A stretch of 64,000 bases of DNA from Mixophyes australis (GCA_036250195.1 JAVHZZ010000003.1:345962875-346026874), one strand, 5' to 3'; shown: positions 46,108-57,366, counted from the stretch's first letter. Made by a program: numbers and translations. The notes: generated by a model not told the origin, from the sequence alone.

Positions 46108-46733
46108 TAGAGATGTTCACTGACCCCTGTGTTTTGGTTTTGGATCTGGTTTAACTTCGTATTTGGTTTTGGCAAAACCACCCTCGCGTGTTTTGGTTTT
46201 GGGTCCCTATTTTTTTTTACTAAAATCCCTATTTTTTTTTTTTAATAAAATCACATAATTTGGCTCTTGTTTGTTCCTACATTATTATTAACATCAATAA
46301 CATTCATTTCCCATCATTTCCAGTCTGTATTAGCAATGGCACTGAGCAATGGCACTGGAGAGTGACAAGAACACAGCTATCCCTGTTTCTGTGTGAGCAA
46401 TGGCACTGAGCAATGTCACTGAAGACTGGAGAGTGACAAGAACACTGCTATCCCTGTTTCTGTGTGAGCAATGGCACTGAGCAATGTCACTGGAGACTGG
46501 AGAGTGACAAGAACACTGCTACCCCTGTTTCTGTATGAGCAATGGCGCTGGATCTCCTGGTGAGGGAGGTACTTATAGAATCCAAAACCCGCGAGATCCG
46601 ACAATACCACAATGACGTTTTGCCTTGATTCAGATCCGAGGACATGTGAAAGTACCAAGCCAGCTTGCGAGCTACTCAGACCCCTAAGTTCGGATGGGTT
46701 TGGTTTTCAGAAAACCGAACCCGAGCATCGCTA
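46108..46733 (+). mobile_element. Deleted relative of the 3.6-kb hAT element
   Basis: A 626-bp element with ends TAGAGATGTTCACTGACCCC and CCGAACCCGAGCATCGCTA. It has the exact 8-bp duplication CTTAATAG (46100-46107 and 46734-46741). It shares both subterminal regions with 41357-44960 (CGAGATCCGACAAT, AATGACGTTTTGCC) in the opposite orientation, so it is an internal-deletion derivative. Its interior holds an approximately 64-bp tandem repeat (about 46334-46550, GAGCAATGGCACTGAGCAAT). Confidence 0.95.
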
Positions 46734-47020
46734 CTTAATAGTCATGTGATGCTGGTCACTGGTCACTAGTCAAAACGATCTGCATTACATTCTAGATAAT
46801 GAGTACATTCTACTGATAATATGGAGTTAGTATAGTGTGTTGTGAACATGGGGATGGCGGCTTTCTTAAAAATGTCTCCCACTTTTAATTATCCATAATG
46901 TGCACGCTACATTTAGTGCTTGGACATGACCAAACTGGCAGCCACAGAAAGAGTAGTATAAATACATTGAATATCCATCTATGGTTTAATTTGCTTATCA
47001 GTCTAAATAGTCTAAATGCA

Positions 47021-47710
47021 TGTTAGGAACCTCCACAGCCAGCAACACAAAACCCGGAGTCTGCTCAGAAGTCTGGTTTTCACTGGTGGGGACAGACTTG
47101 GCCGCAGACAGCTGAGGGTCGTGAATTGTGCGCGGACTGGGGAGAACCCAGCGATAGCAGATGGGAGAAATAGCAGAGTGAGGTCAGGCAAGGGACAAGG
47201 CCGTCAGCAAACAGAATATCCAGGACACGAACCGGAGTCAGAGGGCACAGGCAAATCAGCAGTGTAGAAATCCAGGCAAAGAGGTCAAAAGGGCACAGGC
47301 AATCAAAACGGAGTCAGGAATCAGGCAGAAGGTCAGCAGCGAAGAATCAATCCAACAAAGGTACAGCAACCAGGAACACGAGCAGGCTGGTCAGCAGAAG
47401 CAGGAACTATAACCGGCAGTAAGGGCTTGTCCCTTGCTGCCTAATAAACGAGCCAGAGCCAATGAACGGTGCCCTGCACAGCAGGGAATACTTAGCCCAG
47501 CTGGCTATGATTAATGAGGAATGCGCACGCGCCCGGCTGCCCTAGATGCCGGGACGCGGCGCAGGAAACAGAGAGCGTCCCGACCGTTGCCTAGGCGACG
47601 GCCGGGTTCTGGAGGAACTGACGTCCCGGTCGTCATAATGACGGCCGGGACGCCTAGCCATACCCAGAAGTGAGTCGCGGCGGTGTCCAGAGCCGCCGCG
47701 GCTCGTAACA
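47021..47710 (-). mobile_element. Solo-LTR-like insertion, 690 bp
   Basis: The sequence starts TGTTAGGAACC and ends CTCGTAACA. It is flanked by the 5-bp duplication ATGCA (47016-47020 and 47711-47715). TG...CA ends with a 5-bp duplication are the signature of an LTR. The text is rich in CAGG and AGCAGG on the + strand and CpG-rich toward its end. A near-perfect inverted repeat CGTCCCGGTCGTCAT / ATGACGGCCGGGACG lies at 47622-47652. The strand shown is the one on which the GC-rich end comes first; LTR orientation and superfamily (Gypsy or retrovirus-like) are inferences. Confidence 0.7.
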
Positions 47711-48309
47711 ATGCAGCTTCTTCTCAGTTCAGTGTGTAATGTTAAAATGTTTCCTTGTAAAACTATATAATGTAAAATATAAAAGAATTGAAAACACAAA
47801 ATAAATATGAGATTGACCGTGGAGAATTAAAAGTGAGATTGTCTAACTCGATTCGATTTTGAAAAGATGCAGGCGTCTCCCCATGACAATAAATCTTGTT
47901 GAGAAGACATAAAGAAGTAATTAAAAAGCAGATTAAAAGAATGGCAATAAGTAACTCCACCTGCAGCCGAGGAAGTCCCTTGTTTTTGATAAAGGATACA
48001 AGAAGCAGAAAAGATTAATCAGTTATTCACGAAGCAGCAAGAAAAAGTAATCCCAAAACACAGAAGCAAAATTGTATATGTAGAGAATCAGAAGATGATC
48101 TGCAGGAAAAATATCCAAGATGTACAGCAATTATCACGGTGGATAGAGCTGTGTGGGATTTAGAGGAAGAGTGAAATAGTGTCTTCTACATAAGTCTTAT
48201 TGGGCAGATAGAACTATTGTCAGATGCCTATTAGATTGTAACAGGTGTCAGCAGATGTGAGTAAGGAGGATAATCCACACATTTAAATCTAATTGAAATT
48301 GACATCTAA
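47711..48309. other. No gene recognised
   Basis: AT-rich flank of the LTR-like insertion. No motif recognised. Confidence 0.4.
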
Positions 48310-49170
48310 AAAACATTTCCAGAATTCGCAAATATCTCAAACAAGACACTCCAAAAACCTTAATTCATGCGCTTATCATTTCCCGCATTGACTATTGCAA
48401 TTCCCTCCTTACTGGTCTTCCCCAAAACAGACTCAAACCCCTACAATCTATTTTGCCCACAGTAGCAAAATTGATTTTCCTTGCAAATTGTTATTCCTCT
48501 GCTGATCACTCTGTATGTCTCTACACTGGTTGCCTGTTTTCCAATATAAAATACTTTTACTAACCTACAAGGCCATCAACAAAGCTGCACCAACATACAT
48601 CTATCTTGTCTCAAAATATCTCCCAACTCTGCATCTCCGTTCTGCACAAGATCTGCGTCTCTCATCTACCCTTATTACATCTTCCCTTTCCCGGTTACAG
48701 GACTTTTTTCGGGCTGCACCCACTCTACGGAATTCCCTCCCTTGCACAATAAGATACTCCTCTGGTGTACAAACTTTCAAGCATTCTCTGAAAACACACC
48801 AGTTCAGACAAGAGTATAATATTCCTCAACCACCCTCTTAACCTCACTACATGACCCTATTACCATACGTTGCACAATTTTACACAAGACAACTACCCCC
48901 TGACCAACATTGTTGTGTGATAGGATCATTTAGCTTATGAGTCACTTTTACCTTTGCAGTCTGGCTGAGCCGAAATGCAAAATGTAGACTTAACCTCATG
49001 TATCAAACTCCTATTGTCCCATAGATTGTAAGCTTATGAGCAGGGCCTTCTCACCTCTTTGTCTGTTTTACCCAGTTTGTTTATTAGTTTACTGTGTTTG
49101 TCCCCCACTGTAAAGCGCTACGGAATATGTTGCCACTATATAAACAAATGATGATGATGATGATGATGAT
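48310..49170 (+). pseudogene. L2-clade LINE 3' part, 5'-truncated
   Basis: A degenerate post-RT coding region carries IISRIDYCN near 48373, SLHWLPVFQYKILLLTYKAI (48515-48580), then ...AAPTLRNSLP and LKTHQFRQEY, all typical of the L2 C-terminal domain. The 3' UTR follows with AGATTGTAAGCTTATGAGCA and the tail AAAGCGCTACGGAATATGTT, ending in (GAT)n. The tail repeat (GAT) is the same as in the V-SINEs and unlike the (TAA)n of the L2 at 13828. Confidence 0.85.
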
Positions 49171-49235
49171 CTTAACAAGAACTAAATTAGGGGAGCTATA
49201 TAAATAAATGATGATCATGATGATGATAATGATGA

Positions 49236-49477
49236 TGAACATTGGCTTTATTACACTCAGGATACATGTATATAGGTGCAATGAACAGTCTAGTGGAATC
49301 AGGGTATCTGTCACAAGGAGCTTTCTGTGCGGCACGTCCATGCAGTACCACTATATCACATACACAACCAGAAACATCCTCTATGCATGGCAGTAGGAAC
49401 TTTATGGAGACAGCTGGCCTTGAACTTCTGGCACCCAGAGACCAGAGACAGCATGTTAGTGTTCACCCCTCTTAACA
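49236..49477 (-). mobile_element. Ty1/copia 3' LTR
   Basis: On the minus strand the segment starts TGTTAAGAGGGGTGAACACT and ends CCAATGTTCA. AATAAA sits near its end (+ strand TTTATT, 49247-49252). It follows a polypurine tract AAGAAAGGGAAGG on the minus strand (49478-49490) and lies downstream of copia pol sequence. The order pol, polypurine tract, LTR is as expected. Assigning the LTR to copia depends on that adjacency. Confidence 0.6.
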
Positions 49478-49740
49478 CCTTCCCTTTCTTAAAGATGTCT
49501 CTGGTTACAAAACACGAGTATTAACTTTATCATTAAGCTTTCACGAGGTTCACATTTAACCAAAACATGTAGTTAATACAACAAATAATGTCAGCAAAAA
49601 CATAAATTTTCCTAACATTCCAAACCACATTTTATACATGTAATCAACACTTGTGATGTAAGTCCCCTCATAAGCTTAACAGCTGCATTCTGCTCAATTG
49701 CAATGTAGCTTACACTAATTGACTTTCCCTCAACAAGTTT

Positions 49741-50410
49741 TTAAATTAAATGATGTCTAATGGCAATATGCTTAGGCCTCCCATGATGATTGGTGCTGGC
49801 TGACAAATCAATAGCACCTTTGTTTTCACATTTGATGTTTATGGTCTCAACTCTTCCTAAAAAAAGTAGTTCACACAAAGTCTCTTTAATCCATAGAACA
49901 TCTTTAGCTGCTTCTGTCAAAGCCATAAACTCCACTTCGGTACTTGAAAGAGCAACTGTAGCTGTTCCCTACTTGCCCAGCTGACTGTGACACCTGCTAA
50001 TCCTAACAGGTAACCTGTATATGAATGACGGTCACCTTCGTCTGCTCCCCATTCTGCATTGCAGAAAATCTCCAGTTCTGAAGTTCTGGAATTTTAAAAC
50101 TTAAGTTTTATGTAACTTGTACCTTTCAAGTATCTCAGGATTCTTTTAACGGCTTCCCAGTGCTGTTTTCCAGGATTTATTGCAAATTGACTCACTCAGC
50201 TCACTATATGTGTGATGTTGGGATAAGTCACAACACTTGAATATATTAAACGTCCTCTAGCATTCTGATAGGGGATTTCTTTCATTTCCTCTATTTCAGA
50301 TTCACTTATTGGTGACATATCTTTGATTAATTTTGTACTTTGGTCAACTGGAGTATTTACTGGTTTAGCATCTGTCATCCCATACTTAAGAAGTCTAGAC
50401 TCAAGGTACA
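49741..50410 (-). pseudogene. Ty1/copia pol fragment (RT end and RNase H)
   Basis: Read on the minus strand from 50412 downward: LYLESRLLKYGMTDAKPVNTPV, then YQNARGRLIY (RT end), then VKRILRYLKGT, EIFCNAEWGAD, DRHSYTGYLLGL and VSWAS (RNase H), then EVEFMALTEAAKDVLWIKE and KGAIDLSASTNHHGRPKHIAIRHHLI. This order and the H..R.KHI.IR.H signature are Ty1/copia RNase H. It has stops and a frameshift near 49950. A V-SINE adjoins its 5' side (50411-50618). Copia elements are scarce in vertebrates but known in fish and amphibians. Confidence 0.9.
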
Positions 50411-50618
50411 GACTAGGGTCAATTTGATAGCAGCCAATCAACCTTACTAGTATGTTTTTTGGAGGGCGGGAGGAAACCGGAGCACCCGGAGGAGATCCGC
50501 GCGAACACGGGCAGAACATACAAACTCAAACTCACATATAAGACCATGGTCAGGAATCGAACTCATGACCCCAATGCTGTGAGGCAGAAGTTCTATCCAC
50601 TAAGCCACCGTGCTGACC
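50411..50618 (-). mobile_element. V-SINE inserted next to copia pol
   Basis: A minus-strand, 3'-truncated V-SINE: it begins GACTAGGGTCAATTTGATAG, passes the V domain (GGAGGGCGGGAGGAAACCGG) and ends at the head (CTAAGCCACCGTGCTGACC). It separates the copia RT end from its upstream sequence. Confidence 0.85.
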
Positions 50619-51098
50619 TGAAGATATCTGGCTTTACATAGTTCCTTGTCCAAGATATTGGTAGTGACTTTGGTTGCTTGGAATGGGCCAATAATTTTTA
50701 ATGCATTTAAATTTAAATACTTCATTTTGGAAGATGCATTGTCTTAATACTACACATCTCTGTTTCCAAGTAACACACCTTGAGGCACTATTTAATAACA
50801 TATTGCAGGATAGTATATGCAAGCAGGAATTCCTGCAAGTGCACATATTTGTGATCTCAGTCATAGACTGATTTCAATTTTGAATATAGATAACACAATG
50901 TTTATCAATATAGTAACGGCTATACTTAGAGGAGTACTACTCTCCTTACTGGTGGTTGATCAGTCTGGGTTTATCTCTAGCAGGAAGAGATGTTGATGTG
51001 TCTGGATAAGTTGAGCTTATTCATAACCAATGTATTTTTATATACCAGAACATATGCAGAAGATCATTTTGTTTAAAATAGGGTTTTACCTAGCACCA

Positions 51099-51274
51099 GG
51101 GGGTATATTTACTAAACTGCGGGTTTGAAAAAGTGGAGATGTTGCCTATAGCAACCAATCAGATTCTAGCTGTCATTTTGTAGAATGCACTAAATAAATA
51201 ACAGCTAGATTCTGATTGATGGTATAGGCAACATCTCCACTTTTTCAAACCCACAGTTTAGTAAATCTAGCCCC
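51099..51274. mobile_element. TATTTACTAAAC foldback MITE, clear copy
   Basis: Full inverted-repeat structure. Left arm GGGGGTATATTTACTAAACT, right arm ending TTTAGTAAATCTAGCCCC. Inner parts read GCAACCAATCAGATTCTAGC and TTCTGATTGATGGTATAGGC. No unambiguous target duplication. Confidence 0.9.
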
Positions 51275-52859
51275 AAGAGTCTTTTCCATACTTGTGAGGG
51301 CACCTTTCTCTGGACTTTACAACACTTTGCTACTATAAATAATAATAATATCCTATTACCTATTAACAGAAATGTGTAGGTGCCTGGAGAAGTGGCCCCA
51401 ATGCATTTGTTTGCTTGACCAAATCACACCTGAAAAAATGGTTATTTTCCCAAAGTACTGTACTTTGAAGCTTCATCAGTGCTTCTCCCCAAATCAGTGT
51501 TAGCTCTTTTTTAAACAGAAATATTTAACTAAGTTTGTATGGGGCAGGGACAGAACCAAAGTGCCACTGACCCACTATGTGGTTTCCGACTGAGTCACAA
51601 GGCTAAAAATATGCCATCTATGATCTGTTTTTTAACCACCCAGTTTTCCCAGTTGAGCCTTGGTGCGTACCTGCTTCAGGTATACTATGGGTCCGCTTTG
51701 TTGGTACTACCTGTTGCAGATTACGCTTCTGTCAATAGCCACACATTGGGAAGTTCTTTGTGGAATAACCTTTGTATTAAGCAGTGCAGGTATCCCAGCA
51801 TACAGACATAACACATTGTGCGTGTAAAATCAACATGATAAAAGCGCTAAAACATTCTATCTACAAGAGAGTACATTGCTATAACACAGAGTGACAACAC
51901 AGTAACACATTAAGGAACAGCGCCACCTGGTGTCCCTCCAGTATAATCACACAAGCAACATTGAGTCTGTGCCTGTTGCAGTACCTCAACACTACCTACC
52001 TCTTTCAATGCTCTATTGTGGTGACCCTGTCAACCCAACAACATACTAGGAGATACAGCCTTGGATAGCCCTGAAAGTCCAGTTAGACCTGTTGTACTCA
52101 CTCAATCATGGTAAATGGTGGATGATGGCTACATGAAATCCACATTAGAACCACATCTATTAGTACAGCTGTGATTGTGTTCTGTTGCTATCAATTTTAG
52201 CTAAATGACTGTGAAAGATGCTATTGTATTGTACTCATATTTCTCTTATGCAGTTACAGAATGATAGCAAAGGCAAGTTTCCAGAACAAACACACATTTC
52301 CTACAATAATTGGCATATTTCCCGCAGCTAAAGTGTGTTCAGCAACATGTTTTTTGTACAATAGCTATTAATTAAGTTTGAATTTATATACTAATGTACA
52401 TTAAGTTTATCAAGACATAAAACTGTTGTTGGTTTATGATGATACGGACAATCTGAAAACCACTTTCCCTCTGCTTGTGAATGCCACAAGATCTTGTGGA
52501 TCCTGTTGTCTAAATATTGGCTCCGGGGCACGTACTAGAGGAGTGTGGGAATCTTCCCAAAGGCTGCCCTGAAAAGGAGCAGACAGATCTGGGAAAGTTA
52601 CACTGAGAATAAATACGTTGAAACAGCCAAATTTCTGGGCATCCTGAGCACATTAATTTTACTTTCACAGACAATTATTAAAAGAATTAATGTAAATTAC
52701 TCAAGAGCATAAAGTTAAATTATTAGTAAATAGTTCACCGTGTATGCCTTTCATCACCTTCACCATACCTTACATAAATTACCTACTTATATAAAATAAA
52801 TACACAGAGACCTGAGTAAAGTGGCAAAACTAAAGTATTTTATTATTAACTAATTTTGG
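51275..52859. other. No gene recognised
   Basis: AT-rich, ordinary. Small CA-rich stretches but no coding or structured feature I can support. Confidence 0.4.
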
Positions 52860-53330
52860 TGGCGTAGAAAGAGCACTGCGGGTCAGCTCCAGCTGATAAC
52901 CATAAACCAAGCGTGGACATGGCGTACCGCCTTAAGTCCACCAACTCCTCACATAACCCTCACATGTTTGGCCGGCCTAACCTGGCGTCAGAGTAAACTG
53001 CACCCCCTCACTACTCACTCGCCCTCCCTCACTGAGCCGGGCGAGGCCCCTCCCCACTGAAGGGACAAGAGTTACTGTTGCATCGAAAGGGGACAGATAC
53101 CTGCGGCCAATCACGATAGTGCCGTATATATCAGCCGCTGATCGCAGTGACTTCCTCCCCACTGTGCCTTACCTAGGCGATGTAAAAGGACTTAATAAAA
53201 GAAAAACCAGCCTACTCTATCAACCCAAAGCCAGGCGTGGGTGGGTGGGATCTTGCAAAGCAGAATGACTCAACCAGGAAATGGGACCCACTATAAAAGA
53301 ACATCATTGGTCAGGTCTGAAAACATGTTA
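52860..53330. mobile_element. GC-richer block, possible retroelement remnant
   Basis: Distinct base composition (CCCTCACTACTCACTCGCCC, GAGCCGGGCGAGGCCCC) within AT-rich DNA. It contains AATAAA (53195-53200) and TATAAA (53292-53297). I could not define ends, duplication or coding domain. Its status as an LTR or DNA element is a guess. Confidence 0.25.
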
Positions 53331-54070
53331 ACTCTTTCAGGTAAGTGCAAGCTCGAGTGCAACACTGTCACTGTTTAATTGCGTTCGTCTATAGGGACTC
53401 TCTTGTAATAATTTTACATTAGGTGACTGTTGAGTTGAATGGAATTTGAATTAAAATAATGATTTATTAAAACAAGGAGTCATGTACTAACATAGGTGTG
53501 AAAGGTGAAATGTTTGACAGTTCAAATTAAATACCTACTTTCATTACTCAATGTGGTCTCATAGGTGGGTGACCAAATTGCTCAGATCTAATCAATTAGA
53601 GGTTAGGCTGAATGACATGGAGGGTCTTATTAAGTGTGGTCAACCATTGAAGACACATTTGTGTAGATATAAGGATGCGGTCATTGGCCAAATAATATTT
53701 CTGTCCTGTATGATCATATCTGATCCTAATAGATAAAGTGTGGTCACTATTACTTCCAGTTAACCAAACAAACCTAATTGCTGATTGGTTGCCATAAAGT
53801 ACTACATGCTTCACTCCGTATATTAAACACTCACAGAGAATTGACTAAATCATATTTTTATAACAACCAAGAGACACATAGTCAATCCCTCCATAAGAAC
53901 ATATTGTCTCAATGTAAAGGAGAACTTCTAATCTAAGGTAAATTCCTAATCAACGAACATCAATAATGAAATGAATTAACATTGGGATGCTCACTATCCA
54001 ATCAAATAATTGTGTAGCAAAAAAGAGGATTGGCTACTGATAGTTTAAATGTCCTGCTTTTTTTCAATAA
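53331..54070. other. No gene recognised
   Basis: AT-rich DNA preceding the hammerhead-like motif. Open frames at 53551-53814 lack motifs. Confidence 0.4.
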
Positions 54071-54114
54071 CAGCTTGTCTGGAGGAAGCTAACACAGCAA
54101 AACGCGCGTCAGCG
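54071..54114 (+). ncRNA. Hammerhead-like motif (degenerate)
   Basis: CAGCTTGT, then CTGGAGGA (CUGAGGA with one extra G), stem II AGCT-aacac-AGC, then AAAACGCGCGTCAGC. The order and the short ACGCGCGT stem III next to C and AGC correspond to minimal type-I hammerheads of Penelope-like elements. The core insertion and AAAA in place of GAAA argue against activity. Confidence 0.45.
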
Positions 54115-54544
54115 TTTACTGTGTGCGATTAATCCTTAAACCTCTAATTCTTGATCGGAGTAGGAAGTATTAGATACAATGATAATCTGGATTAACTAAT
54201 AGGTAAAACTGCCCAAATTCAAAGTGAGAATCCAACAGGAAGATAGCAATTCAACCCAAACACCTTCTAATTTCTCTATTAGCCAAAAGGGTTAGCATAC
54301 TAGTTACTTTGATAGAATAAGACATAATCATATCATTAGAGATATAAGTAAAAGTGCCAATAATAAGTGGGAACAAGTGACTTCGGAAGAAACATGCAAC
54401 GGGCTAATCTTAAGCAGTAGCAACTAAATATTTCTATCCATTTCTTGGCGTCCAAATACTCTAACAGGATTTCAGCTTGAAAGTTAAAATACCTATGATT
54501 TTATCAGATTTACTTCCCACCAATTCAATAAGCAAGAGATTAAT
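54115..54544. other. No gene; possible Penelope-like leader
   Basis: Sequence downstream of the hammerhead-like motif, with no coding domain recognised. Confidence 0.3.
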
Positions 54545-54658
54545 GGGTGTATTTACTACATTTGTAGAATGCACAAAATAAATGAAAGCTAGAATCTGAT
54601 TGGTTGCTATAGGCAACATCTACACTTTTCCAAACCCGCAGTTTAGTAAATCTAGCCC
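54545..54658. mobile_element. TATTTACTAAAC foldback MITE, partial
   Basis: The left part is shortened (GGGTGTATTTACTACATTTG). The right arm is complete (GAATCTGATTGGTTGCTATA, ending TTTAGTAAATCTAGCCC). Confidence 0.85.
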
Positions 54659-54659
54659 T

Positions 54660-55297
54660 AAGAGTCACACATAGTATTTTAAAATCACTTTATTTTTATC
54701 ATTACTTATCACTCACATATTTTACTGCTCTTAATTCAATATTTTAACATTGTAATTAATAAAAGTTATTTTTTAACCAATCAGTATTAGGATGTACATG
54801 GTAATTAAGTTCTGTGGCAACAATAGATAATATTGTGCACCAGTAAATCCAGCTTTCTTCTTTTCCACTTTTGGTAAATGCCATGAGGACCAGTGGACAC
54901 TGTTACTGCTGTCACTTTTTTTTTTTTCAGATTTACCTCTGTCGGCACTAGTGGTTGTTGGCTTCGAAAAACTGGCATATAAATATGTTTGTGGCGATGC
55001 TTCATGCGGCACTGCACCAGCAATGGCCAAGCAATGCACAGCAATATTTTGCATGGAGCCCACAGAAGGTGGAGCGGTGTGCTTTCAATGCCAGGCCCAA
55101 TTTTCAGTCTGGCCCTGATTCCCCTTATCTGTATCCCTCTATATTGCTCTGCTACAACATCGCTAGAGCATATAAGTACAGACTTCTCATGTAGCTTTAT
55201 GTTAAGCTTGCTTGTCCTGTAGGCAGGCACACCACCCAAGGCGTTTCCTGTAGGACGGTGACAGGGCCTGGCCTCCAGCAGTGGGTTTAATTATTTA
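54660..55297. other. No gene recognised
   Basis: AT-rich. Overlapping frames on both strands (54773-55239) reach 144 codons, but no domain or conserved motif is seen. Confidence 0.4.
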
Positions 55298-56009
55298 TAG
55301 AGATGTTCACTGACCCCTGTGTTCTGGTTTTGGATCTGGATTAACTTCGTGTTTTAGTTTTGATTTCTAAAATCCCTATTTTTTTTTTTTTGCTAAAATC
55401 ACATATTTTTGCTGTTTCCCCTTCATTATTATTAATCTCAATAACACTAATTTCAAGTCATTTTCAGTCACTTTTGACCACCTCACAGGTCACAATATTA
55501 TTTTCATACACTTTCAAACAAAGACTGCAAATTTAGAAGGCCAAGCCTGCCAGACCTATTATTTCTATTTCAGCAATGGCAATTAGCAATGGAACAATGG
55601 AGCTCTCCTCTTTGTATGCTACCTATATAACACAGTACAATGTGACTGCAGATTTAGAAGACCAAGCCTGCCAGACCTGTTATTTGTATTTCAGCAATGA
55701 CAATTAGCAATGGAGCACTTCTGAATGTCACTGGAGACTTTGAAGAACACTTTGAAGAACCTCCTCTTTCTTTTCTACCTATGACGCTGCCCAACTGCAC
55801 TAGAGACTGCCAAGAGCTGTGCTACCCCTTCTGTGTCCCTCTGTGAAATGGCGCTGGATCGCCATGAAGGGCGGTACTTATAGAATCCAAAGCTCGTGAG
55901 ATCCGAGATCCGACGACGTAACAATGACGTTTTGCCTCATTTTCAATTCCGAGGGCGTGCAAAGTTCGGGTGTGTTCGGTTTTTGGGAAACTGAGCCTGA
56001 GCATCTCTA
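55298..56009 (+). mobile_element. Second deleted relative of the 3.6-kb hAT element
   Basis: A 712-bp element with ends TAGAGATGTTCACTGACCCC and GAGCCTGAGCATCTCTA. It is flanked by ATTATTTA (55290-55297) and ATTATTTC (56010-56017), which differ at one of eight positions. It shares both subterminal regions with 46108-46733. Its interior has a duplicated approximately 115-bp segment (CCAAGCCTGCCAGACCTRTT at about 55542 and 55659). Confidence 0.9.
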
Positions 56010-56017
56010 ATTATTTC

Positions 56018-56662
56018 CAACCAGTCTGAATGACTGTCTCCTCAGGTTAGAAGGGTTCACTTGTGGTTCCTCTATCATTATGAGGTGAAGGATATGTAAT
56101 ACCATATGAGGTGGTACATAGATCCCCATCTGAAATCTCTGTTAAGAGTTTTCAAATAAGCAACAAATGGTCTTCTATCTGGGTAGCCCTTTACAAAACA
56201 CATTAATGAGGTTATCCTTACTGGCTCATCTATAACTTGGACATGGTCTACCTTGTATATCAGTAAGTCAGGGATGGGTGAATCCTAGTCCCCACCTTGC
56301 CATGTTGAGTAAGAAACATGACCTGGTGATTGGCACATGTCCCTATGCGCTGGAAGCCAACATATTTTAACAACCATTAGTCCTGGTACGTTGAAATTAC
56401 AGTTCACATGATTAAGGCCAGAGCCTCGATTTGCATTCAGCTAAAACCCAGTAAGCATAACATGTAATAATATATGAAATGGAGGCACAGGGTGGCATTA
56501 TAAATAAGATCATGGCATGGGGCAGAAGTATGTGTGATAATATGTAATATTTGTGGAATTATATGCTGTCCATTCTTAGTGATGATTTTACTTGGCAACA
56601 AGCATTACCAAATTTGTAAAAAAATTGGTGAATCTCCCAAATTGTTAGTTAGATAATAGATT
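56018..56662. other. No gene recognised
   Basis: AT-rich, nothing supportable. The TSD of the next element begins at 56663. Confidence 0.4.
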
Positions 56663-56670
56663 ATCTGACT

Positions 56671-56835
56671 CAGGGGAGGACTGGCAAATTTTGGCCTGGG
56701 GGGCAAGACTCGACTCAGCAGCCAATTTTAAAGGAAAAAAATGCAGATGGCCCAGTGACCCGGCTCAATGTAGCCCATTATTGGACTGGCCTGGGGAGCA
56801 GATGCCCCCCTACTCCCCAGCTCAGCCGGCCCCTG
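56671..56835. mobile_element. hAT MITE, CAGGGGAGGACTGGC type
   Basis: A 165-bp element with ends CAGGGGAGGACTGGC and CAGCCGGCCCCTG. It is flanked by perfect ATCTGACT duplications (56663-56670 and 56836-56843). Confidence 0.95.
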
Positions 56836-56852
56836 ATCTGACTCCTAACTTA

Positions 56853-57105
56853 GGCTGGGTACACACTACAGTGATTTCAGCCGAGTATTGGGTCAATCAA
56901 AGAATAAACAACCATTCGGCTCAATATTAGTGTGTACGCTCCAGCGATGAACGAGAATCGTTCCAAAGCACAGATCATCGTTTGATTTGATTGTTCAGCA
57001 GAACTATAAATCTCGTTCAGTGCTGATCTTTTCAGCCGATGGTTATGACAGATTAAGAGCACAGATCTAAAGATAAATCTTGTAAAACGTTTATAGTGTG
57101 TGTAT
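56853..57105. mobile_element. Dispersed repeat with GGGTACACACTACAG start
   Basis: It starts GGCTGGGTACACACTACAGT, and the right part reads TATAGTGTGTGTATGAATCG, which could pair with the start. It is related to 36667-36950. Confidence 0.6.
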
Positions 57106-57366
57106 GAATCGCCCCTCCTTCACTCTGCTTGATTGTTCCCGGTTTACCACGCCAACTTTTCCCCAATGATCTTACCTCTCCACCATTATTTAAAGGGATG
57201 GAGATTGCTGCTAAAGGGGATCTGGATGCGCCATTGGGCAATTGCATCATCAAGCCCCCCCTATCTCAGTAAACAGTGAGTGGTTGTGAAATGATGATGC
57301 AATTGACGTCATCACACCCCTGCTGCTCAGTGTTTACCGAGACAGGCAGGGGGCGCTATTCACATT

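Noticed and set aside
54773..55239. Overlapping 144-codon and 96-codon minus frames with + frames of 77-79 codons
   Set aside because: Frames overlap on both strands, contain a long poly-T/A run and show no recognised domain.
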